A DNA stretch of 64,000 bases, taken from positions 496,001 to 560,000 of the forward strand of contig JAFKIL010000001.1 of assembly GCA_017306415.1 (NCBI GenBank), written 5' to 3'. Below, piece by piece: positions 46,534 through 55,859 of the stretch (positions are counted from its first letter, which is position 1; every line of letters starts with the position of its first letter). The notes under the pieces were generated by a model. That model did no database searches. It saw only the letters and a list, made by a program, of their open reading frames with translations, and was not told the origin of the DNA. A program made the position numbers and the translations under genes. The stretch is from Microbacterium sp. (GTDB lineage: Bacteria; Actinomycetota; Actinomycetes; Actinomycetales; Microbacteriaceae).

Positions 46534-48627
46534 ATGGCTCACCCGAACCAGCTGGCCACCGCAGCGAGCGCCCTGCTCAGTTCCGCCTTCGACGACCTCG
46601 GCGTGCGTCTCCACTCCTCCGAGGAAGGCGGCGGCGGAACGCTGCGCGTGTGGTCGGGGTCGGCCGACGCGATCGAGCTGGTCGTGTTCGACGACTCGGA
46701 CCTGGACTGGATCACCGATGTCGTGCCGTTGGCACCTGTCGGGTCCGGCGTGTGGTCCGTGCGGACGCCGCTCCTGCGACCGGGCGCGCGGTACGGCATC
46801 CGCGTCGCCGGTCCGCAGGGGGCCGGCAACACCTTCAACCCTCGGACGCTGCTCACCGACCCCTACTCCCGTGGGCTCGTGTCCGGAGGCCTGGGCGACT
46901 GGCGCTCCGCCGTCGTCGACGGATCGTTCGACTGGGGGGGCGTCTCCAAGCCCGCTGTGCCGATGGATCGCACGGTGATCTACGAAGGCCATCTGAAGGG
47001 GCTTTCGAAGAGGCACCCGGACGTTCCGCCGGCGCTCCATGGGACCTACGCCGGGTTGGCGCACCCGGCCATGATCGATCACTTCCACACCCTCGGCGTC
47101 ACCAGCATCGAGCTGCTACCGGTCCAGGCGTTCGCGTCCGAGCCCCGGCTCCTGCAGCACGGGCTGAGCAACTACTGGGGCTACAACACGCTCAACTTCT
47201 TCACTCCGCACGCCCCGTACGCCACGGAGGCGAGTCGACGCGAGGGGCCGGAGGCCGTGCTCCGGGAGTTCAAGGGCATGGTCCGGCTTCTGCACGAAGC
47301 AGGCCTCGAGGTGATCCTGGACGTCGTCTACAACCACACCGCCGAGGAAGGGATCGGCGGCCCGCGCACCAGCCTGCGCGGCATCGATAACGGGTCCTAC
47401 TACCGGCAGACCGACGACGGCGTGTACATCGACGTCACCGGGTGCGGCAACGCCCTCGACACATCCACCCCTGCGGCCGCCCGTCTCGTGCTGGATTCGC
47501 TGCGCTATTGGGCGCGGGAGGTGCAGATCGACGGGTTCCGATTCGACCTCGCCGTGACCCTGGGCCGCGACGAGGAGCACCGCTTCACCCCCGACCACCC
47601 GCTGCTGCAGGCGATCCTGTCCGATCCGGCTCTGGCGGATGTCAAGTGCATCGCGGAGCCCTGGGATGTGGGGATGGGCGGCTGGCAGACGGGAAACTTC
47701 GGCGAGGGCTGGCACGAGTGGAACGACCGCTACCGCGACCGAGTCCGCAACTTCTGGCTCAGCGATGTGGACTACTCGCGCCGCGCGTCGACGGCACCCG
47801 TCGGCGCGGGTGGCTTCGCGACCCGGCTGGCCGGCTCGTCGAACACGTTCAGTGAGTCGCGCGGCCCGCTCGCCAGCGTGAACTTCATCACCGCACACGA
47901 CGGCTTCACCCTGCGCGACCTGGTCTCGTACGACGTGAAGCACAACCTGGGCAACGGCGAGCAGAATCGTGACGGCGCGGACACGAACCGGTCGTTCAAC
48001 CACGGCGCCGAGGGGCCCACGTCGGACGAACGGATCCTCGAGACGCGACGACGCGCCATGCGCAACCTGCTGGGCACGCTGCTCCTCTCCGCGGGGGTCC
48101 CCATGCTGACGGCCGGGGATGAGTTCGGTCGCACCCAACGTGGCAACAACAACGCCTACTGCCACGATTCGCCGCTCACGTGGCTGGACTGGGAGCATGC
48201 CCCGTGGCAGGAGGACCTCCAGGCGCACGTGCAGCGTCTGATCCGCCTGCGCCAGGAGAACCCGGCGCTGAGGCCCATCCGCTTCGCACGACTCGACGAG
48301 CACACGCCGTCCGCGTCCGTCATGCAGTGGTACGACGCCGGCGGCGAGACCATGTCGATCGAAGCGTGGAACTCCCCCGCGCACCGCACGCTCCAGTACC
48401 TCGCCACCTCCACGCCCGAGATCGAGGAGCTCAATCGCATCCTGCTCGTCGTGCACGGCGACGAGAAGACGGCCGACGTCACCCTTCCGGTCGTCGAGGA
48501 CGTGGCGGGATACCTGGAGCTGTGGTCCAGCGCGCACGAGCGCCCCGCCGACGACGGGGTGCTGTTCGCTCCCGGCGACGTCATGTCGCTCCCGGCCACC
48601 TCCCTGCGTCTGTTCCGCGTCGTGTGA
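46534..48627 (+). CDS. glgX: Glycogen debranching enzyme
   Basis: 697 residues. The N-terminal CBM48-like domain is followed by the GH13 barrel: VILDVVYNHTAEE (region I), GFRFDLAVTLG (region II nucleophile Asp), CIAEPWDVG (region III Glu) and NFITAHDGFTLRD (region IV). The long insert near residue 240 and PMLTAGDEFGRTQRGNNNAYCHD are GlgX-type. It cleaves alpha-1,6 branches of limit dextrin. It is 47 bp ahead of glgE and transcribed with it. Confidence 0.93.
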   Translation: MAHPNQLATAASALLSSAFDDLGVRLHSSEEGGGGTLRVWSGSADAIELVVFDDSDLDWITDVVPLAPVGSGVWSVRTPLLRPGARYGIRVAGPQGAGNTFNPRTLLTDPYSRGLVSGGLGDWRSAVVDGSFDWGGVSKPAVPMDRTVIYEGHLKGLSKRHPDVPPALHGTYAGLAHPAMIDHFHTLGVTSIELLPVQAFASEPRLLQHGLSNYWGYNTLNFFTPHAPYATEASRREGPEAVLREFKGMVRLLHEAGLEVILDVVYNHTAEEGIGGPRTSLRGIDNGSYYRQTDDGVYIDVTGCGNALDTSTPAAARLVLDSLRYWAREVQIDGFRFDLAVTLGRDEEHRFTPDHPLLQAILSDPALADVKCIAEPWDVGMGGWQTGNFGEGWHEWNDRYRDRVRNFWLSDVDYSRRASTAPVGAGGFATRLAGSSNTFSESRGPLASVNFITAHDGFTLRDLVSYDVKHNLGNGEQNRDGADTNRSFNHGAEGPTSDERILETRRRAMRNLLGTLLLSAGVPMLTAGDEFGRTQRGNNNAYCHDSPLTWLDWEHAPWQEDLQAHVQRLIRLRQENPALRPIRFARLDEHTPSASVMQWYDAGGETMSIEAWNSPAHRTLQYLATSTPEIEELNRILLVVHGDEKTADVTLPVVEDVAGYLELWSSAHERPADDGVLFAPGDVMSLPATSLRLFRVV

Positions 48628-48674
48628 CCGGTGTCGCGGTGTCCCCGGAGCATCGCGAACGATAGGTTCGAGAC

Positions 48675-50759
48675 GTGGCCGCACAGAAGCATGACGTCCA
48701 GCCTCCCGCCTGGCGCGGGACCGCGTCCCTCCCCGTCCGTCCCGCGATTCCCTGGCAGCGCGAGTGCGACACGGCCACACCGCGTATCCCGGTCATTCTT
48801 CCGGGTCCCTCTGTACCGGGCGGCCGCTTCGCACCGACCGCCTTCGCCGGCGAGGCGGTGCCGTTCCGGGTGACGGCCTTCCGCGAGGGGCACGACCGGA
48901 TCGGCGTGCACCTGCGGCTCACCTCGCCATCGGGCGGAGAATCCCTGCACCGCCTTGCGCCGCTCGACGACGGGTTCGATCGATGGCGCGTCGACGTGGT
49001 GCTCCTCGAGCAGGGGAACTGGTCGTTCCGGTTCGAGGCGTTCGGCGATGACTACGCGACCTGGCAGCACGCGGCCGACCTGAAGATCGCCGCAGGCGTC
49101 GACGCCGCGCTGATGCGCGAGATGGGGGCACGTCTCTTCGAACGCGCCGCCGGCGAGACCACTCGGCCGGCGGCCGAGCGACGCACGCTCACGGGAGCGG
49201 CGGCGGCCCTCCGGGACGACCATGTCGACGACGCCGCCGCGCTGGGCATCGTGCGCGATCCTGCCATCGCCGGGTTCTTCGCGTCGCGTCCGGTGGCCTC
49301 GCTGATGACAGTGGGCGAGACGCTCACTCTGCGCGTGGAGCGCGAGCGAGCGGGCGTCGGCGCATGGTACGAGTTCTTCCCCCGGTCCGAGGGTGCGCGC
49401 CGCCTGCGCGACGGTTCCGTCAAGAGCGGCACCTTCCGCACCGCTGCCAAGCGCCTTCCCGCCGTCGCCGGGATGGGATTCGACGTCCTGTATCTGCCTC
49501 CCATCCATCCGATCGGAAGGATCAACCGGAAGGGCCGCAACAACACCCTCGACCCGCTCCCCGGCGACCCCGGGTCGCCGTGGGCGATCGGCTCCGCGGA
49601 GGGCGGTCATGACGCCGTCCACCCGGATCTTGGCACGCTCGCGGACTTCCGCGCCTTCGTCCGCGCCGCCCGCGCGGAGGGGATCGAGGTCGCGCTCGAC
49701 CTCGCGCTCCAGGCGGCCCCCGATCACCCGTGGGTCACGAGTCATCCGGAATGGTTCACCACGCTCCCCGACGGCACGATCGCCTTCGCCGAGAATCCCC
49801 CCAAGAAGTACCAGGACATCTACCCGGTCAACTTCGACAACGACCCCGCCGGCATCCGTGCGGAGGTCCTGCGCATCGTGCGTCACTGGATCGCGCAGGG
49901 CGTGAAGATCTTCCGGGTGGACAACCCCCACACGAAACCACTCCAGTTCTGGGAGTGGCTCATCGCCACGGTGGAGGCGGAGAGCCCGGATGTCGTCTTC
50001 CTCGCGGAGGCCTTCACACGACCCTCGCCGCTGCACGCCCTGGCCATGGCGGGATTCCAGCAGAGCTACAGCTATTTCACCTGGCGCAACACGAAGGCGG
50101 AACTGGAGGAGTTCCTGACGTCGATCGCGGGTGACTCCGCCGACTACCTGCGACCCAATCTCTTCGTGAACACGCCCGACATCCTCACGGAGTATCTCCA
50201 GTACGGCGGCCGGCCCGCCTACAAGATCCGCGCCGCCATCGCTGCCACCGCTGGTCCGAGTTACGGCGTGTACGCCGGGTTCGAGCTCTATGAGAACGTC
50301 GCGCGCCCCGGCTCCGAAGAGAACATCGACAACGAGAAGTACGAGTACAAGACCCGGGACTGGGCAGGAGCCGAGGCGGCCGGAGACTCGCTCGCGCCGT
50401 ATCTGCGACGGCTGAACGAGATCCGTCGCGATCACCCGTCGCTCCGCCAGCTGCGCAATCTGTCGGTGCACTGGAGCGACGACGATGCCATCCTCGTGTA
50501 CTCGAAGCATCTCGATACGGGACTCACCCCGGACGGCCGCGCGGACACGATCCTGGTCGTCGCCAACGTCGATCCGCATTCCGTCCGCCAGACGATGATC
50601 CACCTCGACACCCGCCTGTGGGGTGTCAGACCTGGCGAACCGTACGACGTCGAGGACCTGATCACCGGGGCCCGCTGGACGTGGAGCGACCACAACTTCG
50701 TCCGCCTCGACGCGTTCTCCGAGCCCGTCCACATCCTGCACGTGAAGGGACCGCGATGA
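48675..50759 (+). CDS. glgE: Alpha-1,4-glucan:maltose-1-phosphate maltosyltransferase
   Basis: 694 residues from GTG 48675. The N-terminal DUF3416-like domain (residues ~25-205) leads into a GH13 barrel: FDVLYLPPIHPIG, KIFRVDNPHTKP (nucleophile Asp), VFLAEAFTRP (acid/base Glu) and FVNTPDILTEYLQYGG. KKYQDIYPVNFDND is typical of GlgE. It extends glucan from maltose-1-phosphate, the trehalose-linked route known from mycobacteria. The stop overlaps the glgB start (ATGA). Confidence 0.95.
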   Translation: MAAQKHDVQPPAWRGTASLPVRPAIPWQRECDTATPRIPVILPGPSVPGGRFAPTAFAGEAVPFRVTAFREGHDRIGVHLRLTSPSGGESLHRLAPLDDGFDRWRVDVVLLEQGNWSFRFEAFGDDYATWQHAADLKIAAGVDAALMREMGARLFERAAGETTRPAAERRTLTGAAAALRDDHVDDAAALGIVRDPAIAGFFASRPVASLMTVGETLTLRVERERAGVGAWYEFFPRSEGARRLRDGSVKSGTFRTAAKRLPAVAGMGFDVLYLPPIHPIGRINRKGRNNTLDPLPGDPGSPWAIGSAEGGHDAVHPDLGTLADFRAFVRAARAEGIEVALDLALQAAPDHPWVTSHPEWFTTLPDGTIAFAENPPKKYQDIYPVNFDNDPAGIRAEVLRIVRHWIAQGVKIFRVDNPHTKPLQFWEWLIATVEAESPDVVFLAEAFTRPSPLHALAMAGFQQSYSYFTWRNTKAELEEFLTSIAGDSADYLRPNLFVNTPDILTEYLQYGGRPAYKIRAAIAATAGPSYGVYAGFELYENVARPGSEENIDNEKYEYKTRDWAGAEAAGDSLAPYLRRLNEIRRDHPSLRQLRNLSVHWSDDDAILVYSKHLDTGLTPDGRADTILVVANVDPHSVRQTMIHLDTRLWGVRPGEPYDVEDLITGARWTWSDHNFVRLDAFSEPVHILHVKGPR

Positions 50760-52936
50760 ACACGCCAGACGACGACGTCCTGAACCGGGTTTCGAGCGGC
50801 TCGTACCACGCGCCCCACGACATCCTCGGGCTGCACCCGGACGGCGCCGGGGGGTGGACGGTGCGGGCGCGCCGGCCGCTTGCGCAGACCGTGACCGCGG
50901 TCTTCGCCGACGGTGAGCGCGTCGGCCTCGACCACGTCGCCTACGGGATATGGAGCGGGCAGCACCGCGGTGTTCCCGGTCCGTACCTGCTCGAGGCGAC
51001 CTACGCGGACTCCCCCGCCTACGTCGCCGACGATCCGTACCGCCACCTGCCGACGATCGGCGAGCTCGACCTCCACCTCATCCGCGAGGGGCGACACGAA
51101 GAGTTGTGGCGCGCGCTCGGCGCCCACGTGCGCCCCGACGACGGGGTGGATGGCACGTCCTTCACTGTATGGGCACCCAACGCCCAGGCCGTACGCGTAG
51201 TCGGCGACTTCAACTCGTGGGATGGCCAGGGGCACGCACTGCGCTCGCTCGGTGCGAGCGGCGTATGGGAGCTGTTCGTACCCGCGATCGGTGCGGGCAC
51301 GGTCTACAAGTACGAGATCCTGACGCAGGACGGCCGCTGGATCCTCAAAGCCGACCCGCTGGCGCGCCTGGCCGAGATCCCGCCGGCGACGGGATCGGTC
51401 GTCGTCGAGTCCGGATACACCTGGGGCGACGACGAGTGGGTGAGCCGCCGGGCGCGCACGGAGGTCGCTTCGTCGCCGATGTCCATCTACGAACTCCACT
51501 TCGGGTCATGGCGCCCAGGACTCTCCTACCGCGACGCCGTCGACCCGCTCATCGACTACGTCACCGGGCAGGGCTTCACGCACGTGGAGTTCCTGCCGCT
51601 CTCCGAGCACCCGTTCGGGGGTTCGTGGGGATACCAGGTGACGGGGTACTACGCACCTACGAGCCGGTTCGGCCACCCCGACGACCTGCGCCACCTCATC
51701 GACCGGCTCCACCAGGCGGGCATCGGAGTGATCATGGACTGGGTCCCCGGGCACTTCCCGAAGGACGAGTTCGCGCTCGCGCGCTTCGATGGGCAGCCGC
51801 TGTACGAGCATTCCGATCCACGGCGCGGGGAGCACCGCGACTGGGGCACGTACATCTTCGACTACGGCCGGAGCGAGGTGCGGAACTTCCTCGTGGCGAA
51901 CGCCCTGTACTGGATGGAGGAGTTCCACGTCGACGGGCTGCGCGTGGACGCGGTGGCCTCCATGCTCTACCTCGACTACTCGCGCAAGGAGGGCGAGTGG
52001 ACGCCGAACGTCCATGGAGGTCGGGAGAACCTCGAAGCGATCCACTTCCTGCAGGAGGTCAATGCGACCGCCTACAAGCGCTACCCGGGCATCGCGATGA
52101 TCGCGGAGGAGTCGACCAGCTTCCCCGGCGTCACCGCACCGACGGACCGTGCCGGACTCGGCTTCGGCTTCAAGTGGAACATGGGCTGGATGAACGACTC
52201 GCTCGTGTACATCGCCCGGGATCCGATGTACCGGTCGTACCACGAGGGCGAGCTGTCGTTCTCGTTCGTCTACGCGTTCAGCGAGAACTTCATCCTCCCG
52301 ATCAGCCATGACGAGGTCGTGCACGGCAAGGGAAGCCTCATCAGCAAGATGCCCGGCGACCATTGGCAGAAGCTCGCGAATGTGCGGGCGTACCTCGCGT
52401 ACATGTGGGGTCATCCCGGCAAGCAGCTGCTGTTCATGGGTCAGGAGTTCGGACAGCTGTCGGAATGGTCCGAAGGGCGGGGTCTGGATTGGTGGCTTCT
52501 CGATCAGCCCAGTCATCAAGAGCTGCTCGGATTCGTCGCGACGCTGAACGCGGTCTACCGCGCGGAGTCCGCCCTGTGGTCGCGCGACAGCGACGGCGCT
52601 GCCTTCAGCAGACTCGGTGGCCCTGCATGGAACCCGAACGTGATCGCGTTCGCCCGGCGGGATCATCACGGCAACACGGTGGCCGTCATCTGCAACTTCT
52701 CCGGCACTCCGGTCGCCGACTACACGCTGGATCTCACCGAGCCGGGCGAATGGCGGGAGATCCTCAACACCGACGCGGTCGCGTACGGCGGATCCGGGGT
52801 CGGCAACCTGGGCGTCGTGCACGCCGATTCGAACGGTCGCGCCACCATGGTGCTGCCGCCGCTCGGCGCGCTGTGGCTCCGCCACGACGCGCGAGCGCAT
52901 GTGGGTGGTGCGTCCGACGGTCGGCCCGCGGTGTGA
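50756..52936 (+). CDS. glgB: 1,4-alpha-glucan branching enzyme
   Basis: 726 residues. Two CBM48-type domains in the N-terminal ~220 residues (YHAPHDILGLHPDGAG; FTVWAPNAQAVRVVGDFNSWDG) precede the GH13_9 barrel: VIMDWVPGHFPKDEFALARFDG, VDGLRVDAVASMLYLDYSR (nucleophile Asp), MIAEESTSFPGVT (Glu) and PISHDEVVHGKGSL. It makes alpha-1,6 branches. It is the last gene of glgXEB. Confidence 0.96.
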   Translation: MNTPDDDVLNRVSSGSYHAPHDILGLHPDGAGGWTVRARRPLAQTVTAVFADGERVGLDHVAYGIWSGQHRGVPGPYLLEATYADSPAYVADDPYRHLPTIGELDLHLIREGRHEELWRALGAHVRPDDGVDGTSFTVWAPNAQAVRVVGDFNSWDGQGHALRSLGASGVWELFVPAIGAGTVYKYEILTQDGRWILKADPLARLAEIPPATGSVVVESGYTWGDDEWVSRRARTEVASSPMSIYELHFGSWRPGLSYRDAVDPLIDYVTGQGFTHVEFLPLSEHPFGGSWGYQVTGYYAPTSRFGHPDDLRHLIDRLHQAGIGVIMDWVPGHFPKDEFALARFDGQPLYEHSDPRRGEHRDWGTYIFDYGRSEVRNFLVANALYWMEEFHVDGLRVDAVASMLYLDYSRKEGEWTPNVHGGRENLEAIHFLQEVNATAYKRYPGIAMIAEESTSFPGVTAPTDRAGLGFGFKWNMGWMNDSLVYIARDPMYRSYHEGELSFSFVYAFSENFILPISHDEVVHGKGSLISKMPGDHWQKLANVRAYLAYMWGHPGKQLLFMGQEFGQLSEWSEGRGLDWWLLDQPSHQELLGFVATLNAVYRAESALWSRDSDGAAFSRLGGPAWNPNVIAFARRDHHGNTVAVICNFSGTPVADYTLDLTEPGEWREILNTDAVAYGGSGVGNLGVVHADSNGRATMVLPPLGALWLRHDARAHVGGASDGRPAV

Positions 52937-52951
52937 GACGCTCCGCGGACG

Positions 52952-53881
52952 TCAGAACAGGAGCGAGGAGAGGCGCCCGCGCGCTGCGGTGACACGCGGA
53001 TCGGCGTCGCCGACGAGGCCGAAGAGCTCGAGCAGGCGCTCCCGGACCGGTGCGCGGTCGCCCGCAGGGAGCGCCGCGAAGAGGTCGAGAAGACGCGAGA
53101 ATGCGTCCTCGACGTGGCCCCCCGCGACATCCAGATCAGCCACGGTGAACTGCGCCGTCACGTCGAGCGGACTCGCGGCCGCCGCCGCCCGGGCCTCCTG
53201 AAGATCGACGCCCTGGATCCGCTGCAGCAGGCGAACCTGGCCGAGGCCGGCTCGGGCGTCCGCATCACGGGGGTTCTCCGCGAGTGCGGCCTCGTACGCC
53301 GTGACCGCGCGGGCATAGTCCCCCGCCTCGATGGCGTCGAACGCCTCCGCGTGCAGCGGCGGGAGCGCGGGGTCGTCTGTGACCTCCGGAGGCGGACCGG
53401 ACGCGGCGACCGTGCCGACCACGCCGTTCTGGGCCGCCAGCTGCAGGAGCTGAGCGAAGACGTCCCGGACCTGCTGCTCCGGCACGGCACCCGTGAACAT
53501 CGGCACCGGCTGGCCGGCGAGCAGGGCGACGACCAGAGGGATCGACTGTGCACGGAAAGCCTGCGCGAGCTGGGGATTGGCGTCCACGTCGACCTTGGCG
53601 AGAACGATGCGCCCGTCGAGCTCGCGCACGACCTTCTCGAGCACCGGGCTGAGCTGCTTGCACGGGCCGCACCACTCGGCCCACAGGTCGATGACCACCG
53701 GAACCGTGCGGGAGAGGTCGAGAACGGCTTGGAACGAATCGTCCGTCGCGTCGATCACGAGATCGGGGACGGGCGCCTGTGGTGCGGGCTCCGAGCCCGA
53801 CGGAGACGGGGCCGGCCGGTTGCGAAGCGCCGACAGGTCGACCGCTCCGCGGAGAACGGAGCCGGGGGCGGGTGTACTCAC
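52952..53881 (-). CDS. Thioredoxin-TPR protein (CnoX/YbbN-like)
   Basis: 309 residues from GTG 53881. The thioredoxin fold carries the redox motif WAEWCGPCKQL (Cys near residue 71) followed by cis-Pro in QSIPLVVALLAG. The C-terminal half has tetratricopeptide-type helices (FDAIEAGDYARAVTAYEAALAENPRDADARAGLGQ). It resembles CnoX co-chaperone/holdase proteins. The N-terminal 40 residues are Pro/Ala-rich linker. The start overlaps the stop of the upstream membrane-protein gene. Confidence 0.88.
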   Translation of the reverse strand: MSTPAPGSVLRGAVDLSALRNRPAPSPSGSEPAPQAPVPDLVIDATDDSFQAVLDLSRTVPVVIDLWAEWCGPCKQLSPVLEKVVRELDGRIVLAKVDVDANPQLAQAFRAQSIPLVVALLAGQPVPMFTGAVPEQQVRDVFAQLLQLAAQNGVVGTVAASGPPPEVTDDPALPPLHAEAFDAIEAGDYARAVTAYEAALAENPRDADARAGLGQVRLLQRIQGVDLQEARAAAAASPLDVTAQFTVADLDVAGGHVEDAFSRLLDLFAALPAGDRAPVRERLLELFGLVGDADPRVTAARGRLSSLLF

Positions 53882-55749
53882 TTGCTGATCGCCTTTGCGC
53901 CGAGGATGTTGGATGCGAACCCGAGCAACCGGATCCGGGTGTCGCCGGAACCCTGTCCCGGGACGTAGAAGAAGAGCTGATCGCTGTACGTCGTCGTGAA
54001 GCCGGTCTGCGACTGATCCACTCCGGCGAGAGCCTTCACCGTCGGGTTGTTCGTGAGCTTGATCACTGCGTCCGCCGACGTCGGTGTGACCGTGTCGGTC
54101 TCGTTGAGGTTGACCGCCACGATCGCGCCGCTCTCCAGCGTAGCGAGCGCCAGGGGCGCCTGGGCGCCGGGCGTCGAGGAGAAGGTGAGTCGTCCGGTCG
54201 TCGATGCCGTCTTGTTGAACTCGGCGAGCCGTCTCTTTCGATCGGCGTCGATGCTGGCGCGGAACTGGTCCCCTGCCGCATCGAAGTCCCCGGCATACGT
54301 GCTCTTGTCGCCCTGCGTGATGATGTCGGCATACGCCTTGGCCAAGTCCTCGGGAGGCATGACGAGGAACGACGAGTCCGGCGGCACCGCGGACGCGCCG
54401 ACATAATACGGCGCGACGTCGGGCAGCTGGGTCGCCTCGAGGTCTCCGACGTAGGCGAGCCTGTAGTTGGACCACGGATCGCTCTGCGTGATCATCATGA
54501 TCGTGGAGGTCACGGCCTTGTCAGCCTTCTGCTCCGCGATGAGCATGACCGTCCGCGGCCACCCATCGTAGGCCTGCGGGAGGAAGACCTTGATCCCCTT
54601 GGCTGGAATCGTCGGCAGGGCCTTGTAGTCGGCGATCTTCCCCCGGAGCGTGTAGTTGGTGACGCGCTCCGCGAGCGCGGCGCCCGCGAGGCGGGTGGCC
54701 GCCAGGTCCTGATCGCGCTTCTCGTCCGCGCTGGCCACGGTGCTGGAGATATGGCCGAGGATGCGGTCGGCCTGCGTCGCGGTGACGGCGGGGGGCTGCT
54801 GACCCTCCGGCGCGACGATCGTCGCGGTCGGCGTCGGCGTCGGCGAGCCGCCGAACTGCGGCCAGGCGTCAGCCGAGCACCCGCTGAGAAGGAGCGCGGA
54901 CACGGCCACGACGGGGATCGCCGCGAACGCCTTGCGACCGGAGACCGCTCGACGCGTGGTCGCTCGGCCGGCGCTGATCACGCCCTTGTCGCCGCCCTCG
55001 ATCGCGATGTCGATGGGCTCGGTCTCCGGCAGCGGAGGCAGTGCCTTGCGGCGTGGGCCCCGGGAGCGCCGCGCGTGACGGATGCCCAGGATGTACAGGA
55101 ACACACCGACGAGCATGAGGATGCCGCCGCCGACCATGAGGGGACCCGCCCACGGGGTGGAGGTCTCGAGCGGCCAGGTCACGGTGACGTCGGACGGGGC
55201 CGGTGCGGAACCGTCCGACGCGACGAGCACGCTCATCGTGGCGGGAAGGCGCAGCGGCTGCTCGAGCGTCCCGTCCTGCTGGAACTCGTCGAGCCACAGG
55301 TCGGAGTTGATCGGGCTGCGTGTGGAGTCGTCCCCGGAATCCGCGCTCCCACCCGTGCCACCTGCCGCGGCATCCGGCTCGACCACAGTCGTCGTCGTCT
55401 TGCCGTTCTTGGCGACCGTGACGTGGTTGTAGGTCGTATCCGCGAGCCACGCCGTCATGTCGGCGGTGCGCCCGTACGAGACGAAGATCGTCCCGTCTCC
55501 GTGCGCACGCAACGTCTGCGCTCCCGGCAGCTTGTTCAGGACGGCGCCGTCGATGAGGGTGTATGGCTCACTCTGCGTGGTCTTGATCGTGGCCGTCTCG
55601 CTCTTCGGCCCCTGGAACACGGTGCGCTGGGCGATCCCGGTCGCGATCATCAACGCGGCGAGCACGAAAGCCGCAACGGCCCACACGAAACGCACGAAAA
55701 CATCCTCCTGGACCCGCGGGGGTGGCGACGGGCCGTCGACTCTCGACAT
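53878..55749 (-). CDS. Large actinobacterial membrane/secreted protein of unknown function
   Basis: 623 residues. A membrane helix near residue 25-45 (AVAAFVLAALMIATGIAQ) is followed by an extracytoplasmic domain, then a second helix around 210-230 (PLMVGGGILMLVGVFLYILGI) and a cytoplasmic basic segment. A third hydrophobic stretch ending LLLSGC (about residue 285) looks like a lipoprotein signal with lipobox, then a Pro/Thr linker and a ~300-residue domain. The arrangement suggests two joined proteins. Some databases label relatives as 'glycosyl transferase', but I see no such motif. It is encoded with the thioredoxin-TPR protein (GTGA overlap). Confidence 0.75.
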   Translation of the reverse strand: MSRVDGPSPPPRVQEDVFVRFVWAVAAFVLAALMIATGIAQRTVFQGPKSETATIKTTQSEPYTLIDGAVLNKLPGAQTLRAHGDGTIFVSYGRTADMTAWLADTTYNHVTVAKNGKTTTTVVEPDAAAGGTGGSADSGDDSTRSPINSDLWLDEFQQDGTLEQPLRLPATMSVLVASDGSAPAPSDVTVTWPLETSTPWAGPLMVGGGILMLVGVFLYILGIRHARRSRGPRRKALPPLPETEPIDIAIEGGDKGVISAGRATTRRAVSGRKAFAAIPVVAVSALLLSGCSADAWPQFGGSPTPTPTATIVAPEGQQPPAVTATQADRILGHISSTVASADEKRDQDLAATRLAGAALAERVTNYTLRGKIADYKALPTIPAKGIKVFLPQAYDGWPRTVMLIAEQKADKAVTSTIMMITQSDPWSNYRLAYVGDLEATQLPDVAPYYVGASAVPPDSSFLVMPPEDLAKAYADIITQGDKSTYAGDFDAAGDQFRASIDADRKRRLAEFNKTASTTGRLTFSSTPGAQAPLALATLESGAIVAVNLNETDTVTPTSADAVIKLTNNPTVKALAGVDQSQTGFTTTYSDQLFFYVPGQGSGDTRIRLLGFASNILGAKAISK

Positions 55750-55859
55750 TCCAGACTAGCGAAAACCACCTGAAAAGGCTCCGGGAGGGGTCGCTGTGAC
55801 CCCCCGGCCGTTCCTAGGCGTATCCTGACGGGACACGACGACGAGCGAGAGGAGCCGCG

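Noticed and set aside
48156-50741. 861-codon minus-strand frame
   Set aside because: Antisense to glgX end and glgE; no domain, low-complexity composition.
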